In this document: positions 17,412-26,123 of the stretch, in pieces
Layout: the number at the start of each line of letters is the position of its first letter
Position numbering within the stretch: position 1 is the first letter of the stretch
From: Bacteroidales bacterium
GTDB taxonomy: Bacteria; Bacteroidota; Bacteroidia; Bacteroidales; Tenuifilaceae
DNA: 64,000 nucleotides
NCBI GenBank assembly: GCA_013141385.1
Contig: JABFRB010000014.1
Coordinates: forward strand, 124,001-188,000
Direction of reading: 5' to 3'
Notes under the pieces: generated by a model
What the model was told of the DNA's origin: nothing
What the model saw: only the letters and a program-made list of their open reading frames with translations
The model's database searches: none
Position numbers and translations under genes: made by a program

Positions 17412-18671
17412 CTAATTTTTCAACAATAATTTATCAACATTTCCAAAGTTATCATAACTAGAAACAATAACCTTTTCACCTGGTGTTAAGCCCTCAATAA
17501 CTTCATAAAATCTAGGATTCTGACGATTAATTCTGATGTTACGCTTGGTTGCAAAACTACCAATAGGATCCACCACATATACCCATTGCCCACCTGTACT
17601 TTGGTAAAAACCTCCACGGTTTAGTAGAATTGCCCTCTGCGATTCGCCTAATTCAAGATTTATACGAGATGTTTGGCCTATCCTTATGTTATTAGGAACA
17701 GAATCGGTAAAAACCATATCAACTGTAAAACGACCATTACGAACTTCTGGGTAAACAGTTTTAATCTCCCCTTTGTACATTTTACTAGCAAATTCGCAAT
17801 CGCCTGTTAAATTTCTTACAATTCTTGATATATAGTGTTCATCTACCTCAACCCTTAATTTGTAGGAATCTAGCACGTTAATTGTACCCATACGAATCCC
17901 CATACCTATTACTTGTCCAACCTCAAGATTAAGTGAAGCCAATTCACCCGTTACAGGAGCTCTGAATTCTAAGGATTCCAATCTTTTTCTAACAATCCTT
18001 GAGTTCATTTGCATTCTCTCATCTTGTTCCTCAAGTGTTTTAATTTGTGTTATGTTGTATATAGAATCCTTAATTGCGCTTTGGCGAAATAGACTTATCC
18101 TTTCACTAGTGAGTTCATAAGCCTCCTTCGAACGTTCAAACTCATCCTTTGATATATGCTTTTGTTCATAAAGAATTTTATTATTTCGATAGGTACGCTC
18201 TCTTTCTTTTAAATCAAATGAAAATTGTATTAACTGGCTACGTGTATCAAGAGTCTGCCTCTCCATTTGAAGCCTGATATTCCGAAGTTCATTGGTACTT
18301 CTAGAAACAGCTGCCTCATTATTCGAAATTTCTAAAATTAGGTTGGTATTACTAAACCGGGCGATTACATCACCCTTTTTAACCATGCTCCCCTCTTTAA
18401 GTATAATTTCCTCAACTCTACTTCCGCTCTCTGTTGCGTCAAGATAAATAGTATGAATTGGGGCAACTGTGCCAATTACAGTTATGTAATCTCTAAATAG
18501 GTCCTGAGTAACCTCCTCAATGGTTATCTTATCGACCTCAACATTAAGTTTTGAACTTTTATCACCAAAAGCCAAGTAATACGCAATAAGTCCTACAAAA
18601 ACAGTAGTTCCTGTAATCCAAAGAATCTTTTTAAGAGTCCATTTCTTTTTTTGAATAACTTTATCCATCAT
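17412..18671 (-). CDS. HlyD/MacA-type periplasmic adaptor subunit
   Basis: A 419-residue membrane-fusion protein linking an inner-membrane ABC transporter to a TolC channel. A single N-terminal transmembrane segment (residues about 14-32) is followed by a split biotinyl-lipoyl domain (GSRVEEIILKEGSMVKKGDVIARF near 85 and FRAPVTGELASLNLEVGQVI near 235), a coiled-coil hairpin between them (about 115-225) and a beta-barrel domain. Tandem ATG codons mark the start. It is the first gene of the minus-strand efflux set and is divergent from the sigma-54 regulator, which suggests control by that two-component pair. Confidence 0.92.
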   Translation of the reverse strand: MMDKVIQKKKWTLKKILWITGTTVFVGLIAYYLAFGDKSSKLNVEVDKITIEEVTQDLFRDYITVIGTVAPIHTIYLDATESGSRVEEIILKEGSMVKKGDVIARFSNTNLILEISNNEAAVSRSTNELRNIRLQMERQTLDTRSQLIQFSFDLKERERTYRNNKILYEQKHISKDEFERSKEAYELTSERISLFRQSAIKDSIYNITQIKTLEEQDERMQMNSRIVRKRLESLEFRAPVTGELASLNLEVGQVIGMGIRMGTINVLDSYKLRVEVDEHYISRIVRNLTGDCEFASKMYKGEIKTVYPEVRNGRFTVDMVFTDSVPNNIRIGQTSRINLELGESQRAILLNRGGFYQSTGGQWVYVVDPIGSFATKRNIRINRQNPRFYEVIEGLTPGEKVIVSSYDNFGNVDKLLLKN

Positions 18672-18926
18672 AAAAGCATTTTCAGGTTTGTTATTGTTTA
18701 AACAGTTTATATGCCATAATTAACTATCGTTTGATAATTAATTATTTATCTTTTTTATTCGTGTAAAAATATCTTTATTAATGTTCGGTAATGCAACATC
18801 TCATGTTCGATTTCGCACACATAACTATCAACACATCTGTTAGTAATAGTTTTTTTATATATTTACCTCATATTACTTTTTATAAGGTTGCATATTTAAT
18901 TATTTAAAATTAAAAAATTGCTAACA

Positions 18927-20306
18927 ATGAATAAGAAAGCAGGAAAAATTTTAGTTGTTGATGATAATGAGGATATTCTTTTTGCCCTTAAACTGCTTCT
19001 TAAACCTCATATTGAACTATTACATACAACACCTAACCCTTCGGATATACCTGATTTGATGGGTAAAGAAACGTATGATGTTATCCTTTTGGATATGAAT
19101 TTTACCAAGGATGCAATTAGTGGTCAGGAAGGCTTCTCTTGGTTAGAAAAAATTTTAAGTATAGATCCGAAGGCTATTGTTGTTTTTATAACGGCTTACG
19201 GCGATGCAGAAAAAGCCGTAAAGGCTATTAAGGCAGGGGCAACAGATTTTATATTGAAACCTTGGCAGAATGAGAAGCTTATTGCTACAGTTTCAGCCGC
19301 CATGAAACTTAAACGTTCCCAGCAAGAGGTTGACACGTTAAAGATGAAACAGCAAGAAATTAGCGAGGTTCTCGATCAGCCTTTCCATGAGTTTATTGGA
19401 AATTCTGAGGAGATGCGAAGTGTCTTTGCCACCATTCAAAAGGTTGCGAAGACAGATGCCAATGTACTAATACTGGGTGAAAATGGAACAGGGAAAGAAC
19501 TTGTGGCAAGGGCTCTTCATCGAAATTCTCCTCGCTCAGGTGAAGTATTTATTAATATCGATTTAGGATCAATTGCTGAATCTCTTTTTGAGAGCGAATT
19601 ATTTGGACACGAAAGAGGTGCTTTTACTGATGCTAAGAAGGAAAAACCCGGTAGGTTTGAGATTGCTTCAGGGGGTACACTTTTTTTAGATGAGATTGGT
19701 AACCTCACACTTGCCATGCAAGCAAAATTGCTTACAGTAATTGAAAGACGTGAAGTTATTCGAGTTGGTTCAAATAAACCCAAAAATATTGATGTGCGTT
19801 TGATTTGTGCAACTAACAATAATATCACCCAAATGACCTCCGAAGGTCAATTTCGACAGGATCTTCTTTATAGAATTAATACTGTTGAAATCCATCTTCC
19901 CCCGCTGAGAGAAAGACAAGGAGACATTTCGTTGCTTGCAAAACACTTTATTCTGATTTACTCTAAAAAGTATAAAAAGGACATCACTAATTTAAGTGCT
20001 GATGCCTTAAAAAAGTTGAATCTTTACCATTGGCCCGGAAATGTACGCGAACTTCAACATTCTATTGAGCGTGCAATTATTATGAGTGATTCAAGCATAT
20101 TACAACCCGATGATTTCTTCCTATCAGCAACAAAGCAAACAAAAGCTGTGGGAGGCGATTTTGACACTTACAATCTTGAAGAGGTTGAAAAAGCGATAAT
20201 CAATAAGGTTCTTAAACAATTCCAGGGAAATATTACTCAAGCAGCAACCGAGTTAGGTATTACACGAACATCGTTGTACCGTAGAATGGAAAAGTATGAT
20301 CTATAA
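18927..20306 (+). CDS. sigma-54-dependent response regulator (NtrC family)
   Basis: A 459-residue activator of sigma-54 promoters. The ATG at 18927 is used; the TTG nine bases upstream is less likely. Receiver domain (KILVVDDNED at 8, phosphoacceptor Asp in VILLDMNF near 55), AAA+ domain with Walker A LGENGTGKE near 183, the sigma-54 contact motif GAFTDA near 230 and Walker B GGTLFLDEIG near 250, and a C-terminal Fis-type HTH (NITQAATELGITRTSLYRRM) are complete. The stop overlaps the start of the kinase gene by 11 bases, so translation is probably coupled. It is divergent from hlyD and is the likely efflux regulator; I found no clear -24/-12 site in the shared gap. Confidence 0.93.
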   Translation: MNKKAGKILVVDDNEDILFALKLLLKPHIELLHTTPNPSDIPDLMGKETYDVILLDMNFTKDAISGQEGFSWLEKILSIDPKAIVVFITAYGDAEKAVKAIKAGATDFILKPWQNEKLIATVSAAMKLKRSQQEVDTLKMKQQEISEVLDQPFHEFIGNSEEMRSVFATIQKVAKTDANVLILGENGTGKELVARALHRNSPRSGEVFINIDLGSIAESLFESELFGHERGAFTDAKKEKPGRFEIASGGTLFLDEIGNLTLAMQAKLLTVIERREVIRVGSNKPKNIDVRLICATNNNITQMTSEGQFRQDLLYRINTVEIHLPPLRERQGDISLLAKHFILIYSKKYKKDITNLSADALKKLNLYHWPGNVRELQHSIERAIIMSDSSILQPDDFFLSATKQTKAVGGDFDTYNLEEVEKAIINKVLKQFQGNITQAATELGITRTSLYRRMEKYDL

Positions 20307-21651
20307 AAATTTCAGGTTTAACATAATAGTCAGGATAATACTGATTGCTATTACCATTTTTCTGACCTTTTATACATGGAAAAACTTTTTTATCACCCCA
20401 GTTCTAATTGGGGTAGCAATTATTATTCAACTTTATGCTCTTTTCAAGTACGTTGATAAAACAAATCGAGATCTTGCAAGTTTCTTAGAATCAATTAGAT
20501 TTAGCGAATTTACCCGCTCATTTCAGGTGGAAGGAATGGGTCCATCCTTTGATGAGCTGAATAAAGCCTTCAATGATGTAATTAAAGATTTTCAAACCGT
20601 TCGTACCGAAAAAGAGGAGCATTTCCATTACCTACAAAGTATAGTTCAAAATATTGATGTAAGTATTATTGCATACCAGAAGGATGGCACCGTTGAGATG
20701 ATTAATAAGGCAGCCAAGAAACTCTTTCAGATTAGCGGGCTAAAGAATGTAAAGCAACTTTACCAAATAAGTGGCGAACTAGTTGAAAAGCTATTAACTA
20801 TTACTCCGGGCGAAAGTGCTCTTATTAAAGTGCAGCAAGAAGATGATTTGCTCCAACTTGCAATTAACAGCACAGAATTCAAGATTCACAATAAAACTAT
20901 TGTGCTAGTTACTATAAAGAATATCCAGAGCGTATTGGAAGAGCAGGAGACTGAAGCATGGCAGAAACTTATTAGCGTGTTAACCCACGAGATTATGAAT
21001 TCGATTACCCCAATTGCTTCGCTCTCATCAACCATTGATTTAATGATTAAAAATCTTCAGGAACTTAACCCCGAAGAGCCCGCTTCAAATCTAGATCCAG
21101 AAACCATTCAGGAGATTCAACAGGGTTTACAAACCATTCATAAACGCAGTACTGGCTTACTTCATTTTGTTAACACTTATAGGAATTTAACGCGGATACC
21201 AAAGCCTAACTTCAAAATTACTACCGTTAAAAATCTTTTCGATAATATTATCCCATTAATGAATGATGAGATAACCCAAGCGGGAATCTCGTTTCACAGT
21301 GAGATAGATCCATCAGATATTGAATTCTCAGTAGATATTGAACTTCTGGAACAAGTGGTGATAAACCTATTTAAGAATGCTATTCATGCTCTTGAAGGGG
21401 CAAAAAATCCTCAAATTACTATGAAAGCATTCCTAAATAAAAGGGGTAGAGTCACCATTCAGGTTGTTGATAATGGAGTGGGCATTCTTCCAGAAGTACT
21501 CGACAAGATCTTTATCCCATTCTTTACAACCAAGCCCAAGGGCTCTGGAATTGGGTTAAGCTTATCGCGGCAGATTATGCGCTTACATAATGGAAGCATA
21601 ACCGCTTATTCCGTTCCTTCCCACGGAACAACTTTTACAATGACTTTTTAG
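20296..21651 (+). CDS. sensor histidine kinase, NtrB-like
   Basis: A 451-residue membrane kinase, the cognate of the overlapping NtrC-type regulator. Two N-terminal transmembrane segments (about 11-52) have almost no periplasmic loop, so it probably senses membrane or cytoplasmic signals. A PAS-like domain (about 110-210) leads to the H box LISVLTHEIMNSITPIASLS with the phosphoacceptor His near 230, N box VVINLFKNAIHAL near 357, G1 DNGVGILPEV near 392 and G2 GSGIGLSLSRQIM near 417. All catalytic boxes look intact. Confidence 0.92.
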   Translation: MIYKNFRFNIIVRIILIAITIFLTFYTWKNFFITPVLIGVAIIIQLYALFKYVDKTNRDLASFLESIRFSEFTRSFQVEGMGPSFDELNKAFNDVIKDFQTVRTEKEEHFHYLQSIVQNIDVSIIAYQKDGTVEMINKAAKKLFQISGLKNVKQLYQISGELVEKLLTITPGESALIKVQQEDDLLQLAINSTEFKIHNKTIVLVTIKNIQSVLEEQETEAWQKLISVLTHEIMNSITPIASLSSTIDLMIKNLQELNPEEPASNLDPETIQEIQQGLQTIHKRSTGLLHFVNTYRNLTRIPKPNFKITTVKNLFDNIIPLMNDEITQAGISFHSEIDPSDIEFSVDIELLEQVVINLFKNAIHALEGAKNPQITMKAFLNKRGRVTIQVVDNGVGILPEVLDKIFIPFFTTKPKGSGIGLSLSRQIMRLHNGSITAYSVPSHGTTFTMTF

Positions 21652-21690
21652 TTCAAGAATATCTTTAGTTATATGTTTCCAATTGGCATT

Positions 21691-21705
21691 ATCGCAAAAT
21701 GCGAT
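21691..21705. repeat. dispersed palindrome ATCGCAaaaTGCGAT
   Basis: ATCGCA and TGCGAT flank three A residues. Near-identical palindromes (ATCGCAAATTGCGAT) lie at 27534 and 49494, each time in non-coding DNA. Confidence 0.6.
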
Positions 21706-21768
21706 TAAAATGGATGGAATTACCAGAATGTGAAAATAATTGCAAATTCTTCATCAGCCTAAATACAA

Positions 21769-21801
21769 CCGAGCGTATTTTACGAATTCAACGAAGTTAA
21801 A
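21769..21801 (+). repeat. dispersed CCGAG...CGAAG repeat unit
   Basis: CCGAGCGTATTTTACGAATT followed by CAACGAAGTTAAAT matches the family at 6467, 41947 and 49601 with substitutions. It lies in the non-coding gap 21652-22055. Confidence 0.6.
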
Positions 21802-21949
21802 TCCGCGCTAGCGGGTGTTATTACTTTTATTAGGTTCTGGTCTTTTAATTGACTTAATCGTTTTAAGTATAATCCTCTTTCTATCATTTTTCTTTTTTGA
21901 CAAAGACACGTCCTTATTGACGACAATCAATTTTTTAGTCATTTTTCAT

Positions 21950-22060
21950 CATTAGCGATCGGAGCAAAGAAACGTTTCTTTATCCCCCGTTAATTAAAAA
22001 CTAAAATACGAAAAACTTTGGTTTCTACATCTCAGCCCAAATGGAATTTAGTGTGTTAGC
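21950..22060. repeat. module-boundary repeat, copy A
   Basis: Copy A contains TATCCCCCGTTAA (21981-21993) and TTTCTACATCTCAGCCCAAA followed by GTGTTAGCTGTT (22022-22064). The same ordered words are found in copies B (25727 on) and C (26587 on). Its right end overlaps the stop codon of the HxlR gene. Confidence 0.65.
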
Positions 22061-22490
22061 TGTTGCTTTTTTTCTCTTTCAAGTCATTTTTCAATTCTTT
22101 CGTAATCTGCTTTACAAATTTGTCCTTGTCTTTTTTGGCTTCCTTAATTGTCGCTTTTATGTCTGCTGGAATAGTAAAATATTTGTCCGACCAAATGTAA
22201 ACTTCCATAATTATAGGTAACAAGTCAATTCCTTTTTGTGTCAATCTGTACAAAATTTTTGCTTTGCTGTCGGGGTGTTCTAATTTTTCAATTATACCAT
22301 TTTCTTCAAGTCCTTTTAGTCTTGATGCTAAAATGTTTGTAGCAATGCCTTCATCTGATTTTAAAAAATCATTGTAGGTGCTTTTTTTATTAAACATTAA
22401 ATCCCTGATAATGAGCAACGACCACTTATCTCCAAATACGTCAAGTGAGCAACTCAATGGGCAATCTGACCTTTTTTTTATCTCTTTCAT
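22056..22490 (-). CDS. HxlR family winged-helix transcriptional regulator
   Basis: A 144-residue regulator. The ATG at 22490 starts MKEIKKRSDCPLSCSLDVFG, the normal HxlR N terminus with redox-capable Cys residues at about 9 and 13. The wHTH core (GDKWSLLIIRDLMFNKKSTYNDF, then ATNILASRLKGLEENGII and a wing at HPDSKAKILYRLT) is complete. A Lys/Glu-rich tail after residue 105 is longer than usual. HxlR proteins commonly sense aldehydes, quinones or thiol stress and repress divergent oxidoreductase genes, which is the arrangement here. Two palindromes in the divergent promoter are its likely operators. Confidence 0.9.
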   Translation of the reverse strand: MKEIKKRSDCPLSCSLDVFGDKWSLLIIRDLMFNKKSTYNDFLKSDEGIATNILASRLKGLEENGIIEKLEHPDSKAKILYRLTQKGIDLLPIIMEVYIWSDKYFTIPADIKATIKEAKKDKDKFVKQITKELKNDLKEKKSNS

Positions 22491-22509
22491 AAAAAATATT
22501 TTATTATTG

Positions 22510-22526
22510 ACTTGCAATTTGCAAGT
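22510..22526. promoter_or_regulatory. operator palindrome 1 in the hxlR/oxidoreductase promoter
   Basis: ACTTGCAA-T-TTGCAAGT is a perfect 8-bp inverted repeat. It covers the -33 TTG of the rightward promoter. Confidence 0.75.
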
Positions 22527-22541
22527 TAATAATTATCTTTG
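22512..22541 (+). promoter_or_regulatory. Bacteroidota-type promoter for the oxidoreductase operon
   Basis: TTG at 22512-22514, a 19-base spacer, then TATCTTTG at 22534-22541 match the TTTG-N19-TAnnTTTG promoter of this phylum. It sits between and partly inside the two palindromes, so a bound repressor would block polymerase. Confidence 0.7.
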
Positions 22542-22542
22542 C

Positions 22543-22559
22543 ACTTGCAAATTGCAAGC
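22543..22559. promoter_or_regulatory. operator palindrome 2 in the hxlR/oxidoreductase promoter
   Basis: ACTTGCAA-A-TTGCAAGC is the second copy, with one mismatch at the outer base. Its centre is 33 bases from that of palindrome 1, about three helical turns, so two dimers could bind the same face of the DNA. It covers the expected transcription start. Confidence 0.75.
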
Positions 22560-22590
22560 AAAGGTAAAAAATAAATTTAATATCAAAAAA

Positions 22591-23790
22591 ATGAAACAGA
22601 TGAACAAGGTATTTGAGCCATTTCAATTGGCAGGGATAACATTTCCAAACCGGATTATCCGATCGGCAACTTATGAAGGAATGAGTGAAACAGACGGCAC
22701 GCCAACCGAGCAATTAGAAAAAAAATATACAGCATTAGCACAAGGGGGTGTCGGTGGAATAATCACCGGTTTTATTGGGGTTAACGAACAAGGACGTTCG
22801 GGTGCTCACATGTCATTGCTGAATAGCAACGAAAACATCAAAGCATACAAAAAAATAACACAAAAGATGCATGAGTTAGGCACGCCCATTATTGCCCAAA
22901 TTAACCATTGCGGTGGACAAACGAAAGAAGAGGATACCAAGATGCCTGTAATTGCACCTTCAAAAATTTCCGATTATAAGGCTAAAGAAATGACTAAAGC
23001 TGAGATTTTGGAAGTAATAGAAGCATTTGTTCAAGGAATAAAAAATGCGAAAGAGGCAGGTTTTGATGGTGTGCAACTTCACCTAGCTCATGGATATTTA
23101 CTATCAGAATTTGTTTCGCCAAGAATGAACAGGCGAACCGATGAATGGGGCGGAAACACCGAAAACCGTTTCAGAATAGTAAAAACTATATTTGAAAAAG
23201 CCAGAAAAGAAGTGGGTAATTATCCAATAATTGCAAAAATAAATGGTTATGAAACCCTGAAAAATGGAATGTCCATAGGTGAATCGGTTAAAATTGCCAA
23301 ACTATTAGAACAGGTAGGTTGCAATGGCATTGAAGTCTCTAATGGAACAATAAAGGCTGGTTTGGCAACAATGCGCGGTAATGTTCCATGGCAAATGTTA
23401 GTGGCTCAAAATGAACGATTGAATAAAATGCCAGGGTTCGTAAAAAGCATTATCGGAGTGGTAGCCAAAAAATCATTTCCACAACCCCAGCCCAAACGCT
23501 TATACAATTTGGATGCAGCAACAGCCATAAAAAATGCGGTAAATATTCCGGTGATAGTAGTCGGTGGCATAACAAATATAAATGAAATTGAAACTATTAT
23601 CAATCAGAATAAAAGTGATTTAGTATCTATGTGCAGACCATTTATTCTTGAAGCGGATTTGGTAAATAAATTCAAAACCGGAAAACAAACGCAGTCTAAA
23701 TGTATTCAATGCAATTTCTGTATTATAGGAATTGAAAAAGCACCATTCAGATGTTATTACGGAAAAGTTCCCAATAAATCAGTGGCTTAA
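22591..23790 (+). CDS. NADH:flavin oxidoreductase, old yellow enzyme family
   Basis: A 399-residue FMN-dependent ene-reductase or related flavin oxidoreductase. The ATG at 22591 (MKQMNKVFEPFQLAGITFPN) is right for the family; the frame stays open upstream through the promoter but those codons overlap the operators. Seen: NRIIRSATYEGM near 17-28, GVQLHLAHGYLLSEFVSP near 153-170 with the active-site His, RTDEWGGN, the phosphate-binding VVGGITNI near 320 and a Cys-rich tail KCIQCNFCI near 369. That Cys cluster recalls the FeS-bearing dienoyl-CoA reductase branch but is followed by no second flavoprotein domain. It is the first gene of an HxlR-controlled three-gene operon. Confidence 0.9.
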   Translation: MKQMNKVFEPFQLAGITFPNRIIRSATYEGMSETDGTPTEQLEKKYTALAQGGVGGIITGFIGVNEQGRSGAHMSLLNSNENIKAYKKITQKMHELGTPIIAQINHCGGQTKEEDTKMPVIAPSKISDYKAKEMTKAEILEVIEAFVQGIKNAKEAGFDGVQLHLAHGYLLSEFVSPRMNRRTDEWGGNTENRFRIVKTIFEKARKEVGNYPIIAKINGYETLKNGMSIGESVKIAKLLEQVGCNGIEVSNGTIKAGLATMRGNVPWQMLVAQNERLNKMPGFVKSIIGVVAKKSFPQPQPKRLYNLDAATAIKNAVNIPVIVVGGITNINEIETIINQNKSDLVSMCRPFILEADLVNKFKTGKQTQSKCIQCNFCIIGIEKAPFRCYYGKVPNKSVA

Positions 23791-23835
23791 TCTATTTTGT
23801 AGTCAATTGATAATCAATAGTTAAATAAAATAAAT

Positions 23836-24621
23836 ATGGAATTAAAGAATAAAACAATATTGATTACCGGTGGAAGTGCCGGCATTGGACTGGAAGCCGC
23901 CAAACAATTTATTGGAATTGGCTCAAAGGTCATCATCACAGGCAGAAGTCAGGATAAATTAGATACAGCTAAAAAACTGTATCCGAACTTGATTACTATA
24001 AAAAGTGATGTAGCAAATGCAGAAGATGCAATTTCGCTCTACAATCAAGTTAAGGAATTGGGCGGAATTGATATTCTTTACAATAACGCAGGTGTTGGCA
24101 TGATGCCTTCAAATTTAGGTATCCCCAGCGACAAACATTTTGAAGGTGCTACCTACGAAATAAACATCAACTACTTGGCTATTATTCGGCTCAATAATCT
24201 TTTTTTGGATATGCTGAACTCAAGAAAGGATAGCGCAATTATCAACACCACCTCTGTTTTAAGCTATGTACCTTCGTTGCTTGACGTAACATACTCGGCG
24301 TCAAAAACAGCATTGGCGTTTTATACAAAGTCGCTTCGCGAACACTTGCGGATCGCAAACAGCCATGTAAAAGTGTTTGAGTTGTTACCACCTGCGGTAG
24401 AAACCGAATTAGTTGCCCATAAACAAATCAAAAAAATGAGCACGGAAAAATTGATAAAGGGATTTATCGCAGGATTGCAAAAAGACCAATACACCATTCG
24501 CATGGGCTACACAACCACTGTTTACATGATCAATCGACTTTTTCCAAGATTGGCATTCCGACTGATTAATCCGAAGAATTTATTTCTCCCCATGCTTAGG
24601 ACAGACAAATTTTTGCATTAA
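23836..24621 (+). CDS. short-chain dehydrogenase/reductase, DltE-like
   Basis: A 261-residue classical SDR using NAD(P)H. The cofactor motif TGGSAGIGLEAAKQF is at residues 10-24, NNAGVG near 83, the catalytic Ser in NTTSVLSYVP near 137, and YSASK near 152. The fold continues to a hydrophobic C terminus (INRLFPRLAFRLINPKNLFLP) that may touch the membrane. The substrate is unknown; carbonyls produced or detoxified with its two operon partners are plausible. It lies 45 bases after the flavin oxidoreductase gene. Confidence 0.9.
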   Translation: MELKNKTILITGGSAGIGLEAAKQFIGIGSKVIITGRSQDKLDTAKKLYPNLITIKSDVANAEDAISLYNQVKELGGIDILYNNAGVGMMPSNLGIPSDKHFEGATYEININYLAIIRLNNLFLDMLNSRKDSAIINTTSVLSYVPSLLDVTYSASKTALAFYTKSLREHLRIANSHVKVFELLPPAVETELVAHKQIKKMSTEKLIKGFIAGLQKDQYTIRMGYTTTVYMINRLFPRLAFRLINPKNLFLPMLRTDKFLH

Positions 24622-24645
24622 CAATTTTCATAAACAAGAATAAAA

Positions 24646-25647
24646 ATGAAAGCATATACAATAAACCGCTACAGTAAGAAGGATAAACTTCAACTTGTTG
24701 AAGTTACCAAACCAGTTGTTAAAGAAAATGATGTATTGGTGCAGATACACGCCACAAGCATAAATCTGTTAGATGCCAAGGTAAAAAGTGGCGAATTCAA
24801 GTTATTACTTCCGTATAAATTTCCCTTGATTTTAGGACACGATGTGGCTGGCGTAGTAACGAAAGTCGGCTCAAAAGTCAGTCGTTTCAAAATGGGCGAT
24901 GAAGTGTTTGCACGACCTGCCGATTTCCGTATCGGCACATTTGCTGAATACATCGCTATCAATGAAAACGATGTCGCCTTAAAACCCAAAAATATTTCAA
25001 TGGAACAGGCAGCTTCTGTTCCGTTGGTTGCTTTAACGGTTTGGCAAGCATTTGTTGAAAAAGCAAAGCTCAAAAAGGGTCAGAAAGTGTTTATACAAGC
25101 CGGTTCGGGCGGTGTCGGAACGATTGCTATTCAGTTGGCGAAACATTTGGGTGCAACTGTGGCCACCACCACAAGTGCCAATAATTTTGAATTGGTCAAA
25201 AGTTTGGGTGCTGATATTGTGATTGATTATAAAACGCAAGATTTTGAAACGATACTCAATGAGTTTGATTTGGTATTGAACAGTCAAGACGAAAAAACAC
25301 TTGAAAAGTCGCTGCGAATTCTGAAAAAAGGCGGAAAGGTAATATCCATTTCAGGTCCACCCGATGTGGCATTTGCTAACGAAATAGGCTTGAATCTATT
25401 TTTGAAATCAGCAATGTTCTTTTTAAGCCGAAAAGTCAGAAAACAAGCCAAACAACTTAGCGTTGATTACTCATTTTTATTTATGAAACCCAACGGAAAA
25501 CAGTTGTCAGAAATTGGTTCGCTGATTGAAACGAGTGTTATTCATCCTGTCATTGATAAAGTATTTCCGTTTGAGCAAATGAACGAAGCAATATCCTACG
25601 TTTCAAGTGGTCGTGCAAAAGGAAAAGTAATTGTCAAGGTCAAGTAG
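24646..25647 (+). CDS. NADP-dependent quinone oxidoreductase-like MDR protein
   Basis: A 333-residue zinc-free medium-chain reductase of the quinone oxidoreductase/enoyl reductase branch. The GroES-like half has LGHDVAGVVTKVGSKVSRFKMGDEVF near 63-90 without the catalytic zinc Cys pair; the Rossmann half has QAGSGGVGTIAIQLAKHLGA near 152-171. It is the last gene of the HxlR-controlled operon, 24 bases after the SDR gene. With the other two it suggests an operon for reduction of electrophilic carbonyls or quinones. Repeat copy B follows. Confidence 0.9.
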   Translation: MKAYTINRYSKKDKLQLVEVTKPVVKENDVLVQIHATSINLLDAKVKSGEFKLLLPYKFPLILGHDVAGVVTKVGSKVSRFKMGDEVFARPADFRIGTFAEYIAINENDVALKPKNISMEQAASVPLVALTVWQAFVEKAKLKKGQKVFIQAGSGGVGTIAIQLAKHLGATVATTTSANNFELVKSLGADIVIDYKTQDFETILNEFDLVLNSQDEKTLEKSLRILKKGGKVISISGPPDVAFANEIGLNLFLKSAMFFLSRKVRKQAKQLSVDYSFLFMKPNGKQLSEIGSLIETSVIHPVIDKVFPFEQMNEAISYVSSGRAKGKVIVKVK

Positions 25648-25675
25648 ACTGTCTGCGGTGATGGTCGGTAAAGTT

Positions 25676-25811
25676 GCAGCTAACGGTTTATGCTAACTTA
25701 TGACTGGGAGTTAGAAGCATCAAGTCTATCCCCCGTTAATGCAAAAACGAAGATAGGAATTACTTTTCCAACCTTCGTTTCTGCCCAGCTTAAATATAGC
25801 AGCTGTTAGGG
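25676..25811. repeat. module-boundary repeat, copy B
   Basis: Copy B begins GCAGCTAACGG and ends GCAGCTGTTAGGG, with CTAAC facing GTTAG. Inside it has CTGGGAGTTAGAAGC, TATCCCCCGTTAA (25727-25739) and CGTTTCTGCCCAGCTTAAAT. It separates the quinone reductase gene from the antitoxin gene, whose stop is 13 bases away. Confidence 0.7.
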
Positions 25812-25823
25812 TACGTAAATTAC

Positions 25824-26123
25824 TTATAAAAAGGTAAAGCCGATTCTACGATTAAGACCTTTTTCGAATATTCTAATCAGAGTCGAAAGTTGAATATTTC
25901 CTTTTCCGTTTTCAATTTTCGAGATGTAACTCTTCTTTGTCCCTGATTTCTCGGCCAATTGTTCCTGGGTCATTTTAGATGCTTTTCTTGCTTCTTTAAG
26001 CATTTCGCTCACAATGAACATTTGTGCCCGTTCTTCGTACTCATTTCGGCTCTCTGTTCCGATTTTTCCGTGTTCAACCTCTAACAGCTCGTCAAAAGTC
26101 TTAACTCCTTTATATTTATTCAT
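25824..26123 (-). CDS. higA: Xre-type antitoxin (HigA-like), module 1
   Basis: A 99-residue HTH antitoxin. A charged N-terminal part (VKTFDELLEVEHGKIGTESRNEYE) is followed by the HTH_3 domain ARKASKMTQEQLAEKSGTKKSYISKIENGKGNIQLSTLIRI (about 46-88). It overlaps the toxin gene by four bases (ATGA type) and comes after it, the HigBA order. It probably neutralises the toxin and represses the promoter at 26469 through the palindrome there. It is clearly a paralogue of the protein at 48582. Confidence 0.9.
   Translation of the reverse strand: MNKYKGVKTFDELLEVEHGKIGTESRNEYEERAQMFIVSEMLKEARKASKMTQEQLAEKSGTKKSYISKIENGKGNIQLSTLIRIFEKGLNRRIGFTFL

Noticed and set aside
18672-18926. Sigma-54 promoter between hlyD and the NtrC-type regulator
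   Set aside because: GC/GG pairs at -12/-24 spacing were not convincing on either strand.
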